Shown in pieces: positions 18,801 to 25,008 of a stretch of DNA of 25,008 bases. The translations under genes and the position numbers were made by a program. Every line of letters begins with the position of its first letter. The first letter of the stretch is position 1. Under the pieces are notes generated by a model. It was not told the origin of the DNA and made no database searches. It worked only from the letters and a program-made list of their open reading frames with translations. Source of the stretch: Pelargonium cotyledonis (Eukaryota > Streptophyta > Magnoliopsida > Geraniales > Geraniaceae); contig JAYMTA010000707.1 of the NCBI GenBank assembly GCA_036897625.1, positions 1 to 25,008 of the forward strand, read 5' to 3'.

Positions 18801-21318
18801 ACACCCTTGGTAAAGACCTCAATCAAGTTTTTGTCAACACTCAGTTTGTTAAGGGTCAGTGTCCCAGTCTTGTCACTGCAGAGGACATCCATGCCAGCCA
18901 TCTCTTCAATGGCAGTCATACGCTTGGTGATGGCACCTTGCTGAGAAAGCCGGTGAGACCCAATAGCCATTGTCACAGATAAAACAGTGGGCATAGCAAT
19001 TGGTATGCCACCAATAAGGAGAACCAAAAGGTTGTCAATTCCATCTCTGTACTTGCGACGTTGAATTGGGTACATGACTATGATCTCAATCAACATTCCA
19101 ATGGCAATGGAACAGATGCAGAAATTTCCAATAGCAGTGAGCACCATCTGGAAATGTCCAACATTGTTGGTACTGTCCACAAGATGTGCAGCCTTCCCAA
19201 AGAAGGTATGAACACCCGTAGCAATAACAACAGCTTCAATTTCACCTTGTTTGCAAGTTGAACCAGAGAACACTTCATCTCCTGGGTTCTTGGTCACAGG
19301 AAGTGATTCTCCAGTGAGAGCAGATTGATCAATCTTTAAAGGATCACCCTCAAGAAGACGGGCATCAGCAGGAACAATATCACCTAATTTGACACTGATT
19401 ATGTCTCCTGGGACAAGAATTGCAGCCTCCTGCTCACTCCATTTTCCATCCCTAAGCACCTATAAGTAAGAGCAACATATTAGATGTTAGAGAAACTAAA
19501 TATTAGATACCATCCAATACTTAAACAAACTAGGCTACAAGTTTGTGTGATGAGCCTATGTAAGTTGAAACTAGTTTGATTACCTTTGTCTTAGGAGCAA
19601 GACCAGCCATAAGAGCAGCAGCAGCGTTACCAGCATTGTTTTCTTCAATAAAACTGATGGTGGAGTTAATCACCAGCAAGCAGACAATACCCACAAAATC
19701 TTGCCAATCGGGGGGCCTCCCATCACCATTTGCAAGCACAATTGCCATCAAAGCAGCAGCTTCCATGACCCATGAGAGTGGATTCCACATAAACCCCAAG
19801 AACTTGAGAAATTTGCTTTCCTGTTAATCCAATAACAAACCATTATTAGCAATTGACCTTCTTATAAGCAAAATACACAAATACGAATATGTTGATGCAA
19901 ATGAAATAAACCTTCTTCTCCTCTAGTTTGTTGAGTCCAAATATCTGGAGCCTGTTTGCTCCTTCGTCCGAGGTTAAACCTTCCCTGGTACATTTCAACT
20001 GCTCAAACACTTCGTCAATCGGGATCCGTTCCTGCAAGCAACAATAAATCAGAATTCTGGGTTGCTTAATCAATCCACATAATCACATACATACTCTTTG
20101 GTCAATGTTAAGTTTCACTATTACCACTTTCCTAAACTCTAAAGATCCTTGTGCAAAACATAAAAAGAAAGAAATCAAAATGTCAAACAAAGTACTTAAT
20201 GCTGCATAGAAAATAATATGGCAAATCAATCAATTTCAATAGCCTATAATCAATCACACGATACTATTAACTTATTAGTCCAGTTATTTTTCAAAGGATA
20301 ATAAATGACCAAAAAGAAAAAAAAAGTTGAAAAAACTGCATGACAATGATAACAAAATCATAACCGAGTCCAGGTGAGTTTAACACGCTAACTCAGTACA
20401 CGAAACAGGACAAAATAAGGTGCGGAGTACTTAGCCTAGGGGTGGGCGCTATGGCCTGATCCAATCAAAAGCCGTTGACCTGGGATAGGCCGTTACAAAA
20501 GTGGGTGTCAGCCTCAAAAGTTCCACCACCATAATTGGAGCGTGCAGCGCACGCGACGAGGCCATGTTTGACATCCCGATTCCCAAGTAGAGAAGGGTAT
20601 TTTGGGGAGACCAGATGTAAATTCAATGAATCCAAGATTAAAAGTCTAAACAAATCCGAGAGAAGAAGTGCGAGAGACAGAATTACTAGTAAAGACAGAG
20701 ATGGAACAAAACGCGCATTTAACAAACAAGGAAAAGGCTAAAGTACCACGGAAAAAAGTACCTAAATTTCCAGGAAAAAAACACAGCGGAGCGGAGCGCC
20801 CTGCTCTGCTCTGCTCTGCTCGCTTCTCTTATCTTTCTATCTGTTTTTTTTTCTTTCTTTTTTTAAAAATAAAATAGAATCCACATGCTTTGTTCCTTTT
20901 TTACAGTAAGATAAGCGTAGTAAACTCTCTCTCCCTCTCTCACATCACATGCTCAGATCCGTTTCGGAGAATAACTGAAAACGATTTGTTTGGATGCCGA
21001 GAAAATAAAGGAAAAAAGTTTTCTCAGAAGAGTCAGTGAAACACAGAGATAAACTCGCGCTTCACCACCAACTCACACAGCCATTTGACTCACAGTTCAA
21101 ACCAACTTCCCAATAAAAAACTAAGCTAAAATACAGATCAAACTCAGCAATCAATAAATGATGGATCGATCGATCCCATATCTGAATACCAGACACCACT
21201 AAGCGGATCCGTCCACAAACCAGAACCAGAAGCACAAAAAGATGAGAAATAGAAATATTACCAGATCAACGGTCTCGTTCTTAATCTCCTCGAGGCTGAT
21301 AGCGCCCTTGTCGGCCAT
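15806..21318 (-). CDS. Plasma-membrane H+-ATPase (P3A type), complete
   Basis: This electrogenic pump couples ATP hydrolysis to proton export at the plasma membrane and powers nutrient uptake, turgor and acid growth. Sixteen coding exons were resolved: 21318-21262, 20031-19912, 19820-19584, 19459-18698, 18600-18478, 18353-18249, 18158-18014, 17932-17768, 17645-17407, 17298-17266, 17170-17089, 16981-16821, 16736-16563, 16444-16262, 16178-15997 and 15902-15806. All junctions close in phase and give 954 residues, the family length. Landmarks are TGES (~187-190, actuator), PAMP-region equivalent [16 protein letters not shown] with the phosphorylated Asp (~334), KGAPEQ (nucleotide binding), TGDGVNDAP (~591-599), and AILND in M6 (Asp ~689, the proton-binding Asp equivalent). 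The C-terminal regulatory domain ends QQHYTV, whose penultimate Thr953 is the 14-3-3 docking site once phosphorylated. The N-terminus ([13 protein letters not shown]) points to subfamily I, near tobacco PMA1-3 and Arabidopsis AHA1-3. I therefore leave the symbol open. Confidence 0.97.
17266..17298 (-). other. 33-nt micro-exon of the H+-ATPase
   Basis: This exon encodes only [11 protein letters not shown], part of transmembrane segment M5. It sits between a GCAG acceptor and a GTAAG donor. Skipping it keeps the frame but would remove 11 residues from M5, so accurate recognition of it matters for pump function. Confidence 0.93.
20032..21261 (-). other. First intron of the H+-ATPase gene
   Basis: This 1,230-nt intron after codon 19 is by far the longest in the gene. 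Its 5' part (20800-21261) is CT/GA-rich, with (CTGCT)4 at 20801-20820 and GAGAGA-type runs near 20923-20940. Long first introns near the start codon often enhance expression in plants; that role is only inferred here. No separate gene is seen inside. Confidence 0.85.
20801..20820. repeat. Pentanucleotide microsatellite (CTGCT)4
   Basis: Four perfect copies of CTGCT lie just after a short GAGCG-type repeat (20785-20798) within intron 1 of the H+-ATPase. Confidence 0.9.
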
Positions 21319-21400
21319 TTTCGTGGCCGGAGCAGCAAATCAGAAGCAAAAACAGAAGAAGACGGAGCTTCTGCAGAAGAGAGGAATTGGAATGGAGAGT

Positions 21401-21421
21401 TCAGAGGAGAGAGAGAAGCAT
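21401..21421 (-). promoter_or_regulatory. Upstream ORF (six codons) in the H+-ATPase leader
   Basis: On the minus strand an ATG at 21421-21419 opens a frame coding MLLSLL, closed by TGA at 21403-21401. It is the only ATG between the predicted transcription start (~21460) and the main ATG. Its context is weak (T at -3, C at +4), while the main ATG has A at -3 and G at +4. The stop-to-start gap is 82 nt, compatible with reinitiation. Tobacco pma genes of this subfamily are known to carry short uORFs in their leaders. Confidence 0.6.
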
Positions 21422-21487
21422 TGAGAATGCAAGTGATGAAGGTGCAGAGAAAGCTTCTCTTCTATAGCAGAGGCTGTGAGCCTCTCC

Positions 21488-21545
21488 TTTTATACCCCTC
21501 ACCAACCCCTCCCCCGTATAACTCTCTCCCTCTTGTGGGACCCAC
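21488..21545 (-). promoter_or_regulatory. H+-ATPase core promoter: TATA box and TCP-type palindrome
   Basis: TATAAAA on the minus strand (21488-21494) predicts a start near 21460 and a leader of about 140 nt. The palindrome GTGGGACCCAC at 21535-21545, about 45 bp further upstream, matches the class I TCP consensus GTGGGNCCCAC exactly. TCP factors control growth and cell division, a plausible link for a pump that drives cell expansion. The surrounding promoter is strongly CT-rich. Confidence 0.6.
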
Positions 21546-21826
21546 TTCTCGCACCCGGTCACCCGCCGGTAGCTTTTTTTTTTTACTCTCAGATTCTCTT
21601 TTTTTTCACCACGCGCCCAATTTGGTGTCCCTTGTGGGTTCCACGGCGCCCTCGGTAATTATCTTAAATATCTGTGTAATTTAATTGAATGGGGTTGGAT
21701 TTACTCATATAGCCTTGTGTGGTTGTTGTATTTACGGTTCTTGGGATTTTTCATTGCTGTACGGTGATTTCAGAGTTTAAGATTTTTTACAACTGCTCAT
21801 TAGTTAGGCCGTTGGAGAAGGATATA
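21546..21826. other. Distal upstream flank of the H+-ATPase gene
   Basis: The proximal part is CT/GC-rich and then turns AT-rich up to the MITE. No gene is recognisable. The frame at 21421-21684 is a chance frame across promoter and leader. Confidence 0.4.
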
Positions 21827-22079
21827 CTCCCTCCGTCTCAAAATGAGTGACTTATTTGTCTAAATTTTTTGTTTTAAAATAAGTGTCTTGTTTCTATTTT
21901 TATGCTATTATATTAATGTTCTTCTTATATTACTCTTATCATTTATGCACATGGGCAAATCTGCACATGGGGTGTAGGTGGAAAAAGTGAGGATTATATT
22001 AGAAACACACTAAATTATCTTGTAATTCTTAATTTTTGCAAAAAATAAAAATAAGACACTCATTTTGAGACGGAATGAG
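21827..22079. mobile_element. Stowaway-type MITE
   Basis: The 253-bp element is flanked by TA on both sides (21825-21826 and 22080-22081). Its ends are inverted repeats: CTCCCTCCGTCTCAAAATGA at the left, mirrored by a right end ending GAGACGGAATGAG, with two mismatches over the outer 23 bp. CTCCCTCCGT plus a TA duplication is the hallmark of Stowaway MITEs, which are mobilised by Tc1/mariner-type transposases. The interior is AT-rich and non-coding. Confidence 0.92.
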
Positions 22080-22081
22080 TA

Positions 22082-22600
22082 TTATAAATAAATAAAAATT
22101 TGTCTAATTGTACGTAATTTATGGATTATTATAATTCTGGTCTTATTTTGTTGAGCATCTTAAATTCAAATCAAAGTAACTAAGATCCAATTTTGAGAAC
22201 ATAAATATCTCATTTAACATTCTAAGTTGGTATTGCCAGTAAATTTTCTTCAAAAATATATATTGAAGGTAAAATTATAATTACCTTTTAACAACTATTT
22301 TATTTAATTGAACATGTTGGGTCAAGCGGTTTAAACGTTTTAGATTTCTTTTGACATCTCGTGTTTGAGTCTTTATATTGACGGCATGAGGTGAGATTTA
22401 TTTTGAATTAATAAGGGAGAGCGATAAAAAAATTATGTGCTATTGTTTAAACGTCTAACAAATAATTTCAACTAAATAAATGAGAGGATGGCGTATCATG
22501 ACTTATTACTCATACACAAGATGTCTAAACCTAGGATAAACAAGGAAAATTATACGAAAAACGAAAAGTAATAGACATGGTACAACAACCCAAAATGACG
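22082..22600. other. AT-rich intergenic DNA
   Basis: No gene, RNA or clear repeat boundary is visible. Short phrases near 22320-22430 look like decayed dispersed repeat sequence but have no definable ends. Confidence 0.35.
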
Positions 22601-22608
22601 CGAGACTT

Positions 22609-23040
22609 CTAGCAAAACTCAAACTCTTTGACGGCCTGACTTTTGTAAGGAATGGGATCCCAAGACCCGAACATCTTATGGCGTTCCTCGAAATGGGAAT
22701 CCCCACGAAGTAGTAGCAAGAGGACAAACAATTCACATTCATAATAAAAAGATTCTTTACATCGTTGATCTGTACCTGCACGATGGGGTTCGGTGTCAAG
22801 TCTCGCAATATCTCTCCTCAAAGGTGTCCTCAAGATCGATCACATGAGGCACCCATAGTTTCGGGGAGCCATTTCCAATCCAACCGTTCATTGGAGCGTC
22901 GATACACTTCACCTTAGAAAAAGGAAAATGATGGAAGTCCCTCAAAAATAGGGTGGCAACTGGAAGCCTTGAACCACTCTTCAAGGTCCCGAGCGCAATG
23001 TTCTCCCCAATAGCGGCTTAGATGATCTTATTCCTCCTTT
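22609..23040 (-). pseudogene. Frameshifted coding remnant of unknown family
   Basis: On the minus strand a frame from about 23020 reads through ENIALGTLKSGSRLPVATLF and GWIGNGSPKLWVPHVIDLED to about 22796. The text then continues in another frame (RRDIARLDTEPHRAGT, then SHFEERHKMFGSWDPIPYKS) to a stop at 22609. The composition (Trp, Pro, Asp and balanced charges) is much more protein-like than the surrounding AT-rich DNA, and the two frames abut near 22800-22830 as if by one indel. There is no credible start codon or splice structure. I do not recognise the family; a decayed transposon gene or a captured gene fragment are both possible. Confidence 0.4.
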
Positions 23041-23326
23041 TGGTCTACGCAAGCATAAGAAAGCACAAACTGCAAAGAATTTTTTTCAAAGAAATGGTAA
23101 TGTTTGAAAATCATGCACGAATATGTAAATGGAATAACAAAACGAATCGATTTTAACTCCTCATGAACATTCATAGACGTAACCATTCACCCCCTCAATA
23201 TTTGAGTAGATGAGAACTCTAGGGTTCGCCCAGTATCAGCAAACATTGCATTTGGATAATTAATGCATAAATCTCAAATGGGCACCAAAGCGAACTTTGC
23301 CTTGTATCAACCAACCACGTTTCGAC
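23041..23326. other. Intergenic DNA
   Basis: No gene or repeat is recognised between the coding remnant and the tandem retroposon. Confidence 0.35.
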
Positions 23327-23533
23327 ACATGGCAAACATTGTTTTGATTTTTATTTTTTTTTGTACTTTTATTTTCACCCTCGTGGTTATAAATAAAAGA
23401 TACCGCTCGTCTATAAAAAAAAACATGGCAAACATTGTGTTGCACTTTTTTTTGTACTTTTATTTTCACCCTCGTAGTTATAAATAAAAGATACCACTCG
23501 TTTATCAGAAAAAAAAAACATGGCAAACATTGT
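23327..23533 (+). mobile_element. Tandemly duplicated poly(A)-tailed retroposon with three target repeats
   Basis: The 16-bp word ACATGGCAAACATTGT occurs three times (23327-23342, 23423-23438 and 23518-23533). Between successive copies are two ~80-bp segments, each containing TGTACTTTTATTTTCACCCT, TTATAAATAAAAGATACC and CTCGT, and each ending in a poly(A) run. This is a short retroposon end inside a target-site duplication, with element plus duplication repeated once. Unequal exchange between the target repeats explains the pattern best. The period is about 95 bp. Confidence 0.75.
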
Positions 23534-23595
23534 TTGTTAGTATAAATATATTCCTCTTGATAAAAGAGGATGATCCTTATTAAGTGAATTTTTTA

Positions 23596-23650
23596 CTCTC
23601 TCTCTCTCTCTGTATTTTTTTTCTCTCTCTCTCTCTCTCTCTCTGTATTT

Positions 23651-23683
<33 letters not shown>

Positions 23684-23726
23684 TCTCTGTATTTTCTCTC
23701 TCTCTCTCTGTGTATTTTCTCTCTTT
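23596..23726. repeat. Compound CT microsatellite
   Basis: Several (CT)n runs are separated by TGTATTTT words. The open frames on both strands here (Ser/Leu-rich on one, Arg/Glu-rich on the other) are artefacts of the dinucleotide repeat. Confidence 0.95.
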
Positions 23727-24092
23727 AGGTCTTGTAATTTTCGGCACGTGCGATGCGGTGTTCAGAAAACACATTTAGGGTCTCTGTTAACGATGTGTTT
23801 CTTTGCGCAAGTCACAAAGTTCAAGGCTCAAAAACGAAATAACAATTGGATATTTGGAATTAGAATAGCATTTAGGGTGGGAATTCAACGCGCAGACAAG
23901 ATGAAAATTATTTTTAGTGTCCTATTTGACCGAGTGAAAATAGACGTCTCATTAAGAATTCATTTTTTGGCCGGATCCACTTAGGCTCGAGACCGAAAGA
24001 GCTTGAACCGAACCCGATCCGTCTCATAATGGAAATGGTAAGGTGCTTTGATTCATCTAAAATGGTGTTTGAATTAATTCTATCAAAGAATA
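23727..24092. other. Intergenic DNA
   Basis: No gene or repeat is recognised. The frame at 23748-23984 has no domain. Confidence 0.35.
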
Positions 24093-24360
24093 GAAATGAA
24101 ATGGTAATTATTTATAAGATATAATGTATATCAGTTGACTGATATAAAATTGTATCAGTTAAACTAATAAGGTGATGACACCTCATTTAAAATCATGGAT
24201 CCGGACGGGTCGTTCGGCTCCCACAAATTCACTTGGGTGGATATAAGTGATTTTAAATGAGGTGTCATCATCTCATTGGCTTTATTAAATTACAACTGAT
24301 ATAACTTTATATCAGTCATATACATTTACCCTTATTTATATTTGTAACCATTTCATTCCT
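24093..24360. mobile_element. Foldback (long inverted-repeat) element
   Basis: Long inverted arms enclose a ~50-bp loop. The inner stem pairs 22 of 22 bases between 24174-24195 and 24248-24269 (GATGACACCTCATTTAAAAT and its complement). Further out the arms keep matching, with indels, through ACTGATATAAA, TATCAGTT and AATGTATAT, and end at GAAATGAAATGG on the left and CCATTTCATTCC on the right. The GC-rich loop (GGATCCGGACGGGTCG) differs from the AT-rich arms. This is a non-autonomous foldback or MITE-type element; target duplications were not confirmed. Confidence 0.75.
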
Positions 24361-24507
24361 TTTTTTTTTCTTTCAAGTTTTTCATTCTCTTTTTAATTTC
24401 TTCAATTCAAACTCTAGTTAAATATATATATAATGATCCTTTCCTTTTAAAATAAACCTGTTGACTATCTTTAGGAGTCCAAATAGCCATGAATGTCATT
24501 AGCAAAC
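24361..24507. other. AT-rich spacer
   Basis: T-rich and TA-rich DNA with no recognisable feature. Confidence 0.3.
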
Positions 24508-24508
24508 A

Positions 24509-24604
24509 AATCTGCTCAATACAAGAACATGAACATGAATCTGAATTCTGCTCTAGACAGGAACATGAATCTAAAATCTGTTCAATACAAGAACATGATT
24601 CTAA
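24509..24604. repeat. Short tandem repeat, about 32-bp unit, three copies
   Basis: Copies begin AATCTGCTCAATACAAGAAC (24509), AATTCTGCTCTAGACAGGAA (about 24544) and AATCTGTTCAATACAAGAAC (about 24575). Each continues through ACATGAATCT or ACATGATTCT. Within copy 1 the hexamer GAACAT is itself duplicated. Confidence 0.8.
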
Positions 24605-25008
24605 ACCTTTTCTTTCTCCTTACAATTAATACACCTACATTGTTGTAGTCACCCACTTCTAGTATTATACTGGTTTTTTTTAGTTTCTTTACCACGGTTG
24701 ATTTTAACAAGAATATGTGTAAATAAAAATGTTTACACGAGTGAAAAGAGCGTTTGTATTTGATCTCTGCTCAAAATATACATGGGGAGAGGTGATTGTT
24801 TTAACTGTGAACAAATCTCGAATGAGAATTAGTTTATGTGTGGTAAAATGACTTAAAAATAACAACCGCGAGTGTGCGGGTCCGCTCAAGAACCCCATGG
24901 TATATGCCAAAAAAAAAACTTTAATTTACCATTCTTTATTTTTGTAGGAAAAATAATAATTTACTTAGATGACATAATAAATAAGTGCAAGATATTACGA
25001 GTTCTAGG
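24605..25008. other. AT-rich intergenic DNA to the window end
   Basis: No gene, RNA gene or repeat is supported. The minus-strand frame at 24704-24910 has no protein-like features. Confidence 0.35.

Noticed and set aside
23580-23778. Arg/Glu-rich and Ser/Leu-rich frames on opposite strands
   Set aside because: They are translations of a CT microsatellite.
1-25008. tRNA, rRNA, CRISPR array, bacterial-type operon or virus
   Set aside because: None was seen. Spliced plant genes and plant transposons account for all recognisable content.

Overview
The window is nuclear DNA from a flowering plant, very probably a eudicot. The evidence is spliced genes with GT-AG introns in AT-rich sequence, a chloroplast transit peptide, a plant-type plasma-membrane H+-ATPase with the C-terminal YTV motif, a ubiquitin-RUB fusion and plant transposon remnants (Stowaway-type MITE, short LTR element, poly(A)-tailed retroposons). 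The species cannot be named from the sequence. All exon coordinates come from reading splice sites and checking that codon phase closes at every junction.

Layout. (1) 1-~8200, + strand: a glucose-6-phosphate 1-epimerase-like gene, lacking its first coding exon, which lies left of the window. Seven coding exons (1340-7110) give 283 residues to the stop. Two introns (2301-4663 and 4941-6895) are swollen by decayed retroelements, including a compact LTR element with a primer-binding site at 5410-6279. (2) 8929-9414, - strand: an intronless ubiquitin-RUB/NEDD8 fusion gene, with a strongly diverged ubiquitin half and a well-kept RUB half; it converges on gene 1. (3) 9431-12907: gene-poor DNA built largely from retroposon-like pieces with poly(A)-type tails and candidate target-site duplications. 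(4) 12908-14503, - strand: a three-exon gene for a 201-residue plastid-targeted Gly/Tyr-rich membrane protein resembling DUF1517 proteins, with a hairpin element in intron 2 and G-box and I-box motifs upstream. (5) 15806-21318, - strand: a complete plasma-membrane P3A H+-ATPase gene, 16 coding exons and 954 residues, with a TATA box, a TCP-type site and a six-codon upstream ORF in the leader. (6) 21550-25008: intergenic DNA with a Stowaway MITE, a frameshifted coding remnant, a tandemly duplicated poly(A)-tailed retroposon, a CT microsatellite, a foldback element and a small tandem repeat.

The four genes share no obvious pathway: sugar-phosphate metabolism, protein modification, a plastid membrane protein and plasma-membrane energisation. 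They read as ordinary plant neighbours, not a cluster. I see no sign of a new multi-gene system. The most interesting items are the eroded ubiquitin half of the RUB fusion, the weak-context uORF ahead of the proton pump, and several retroelements whose insertion scars can be read directly.
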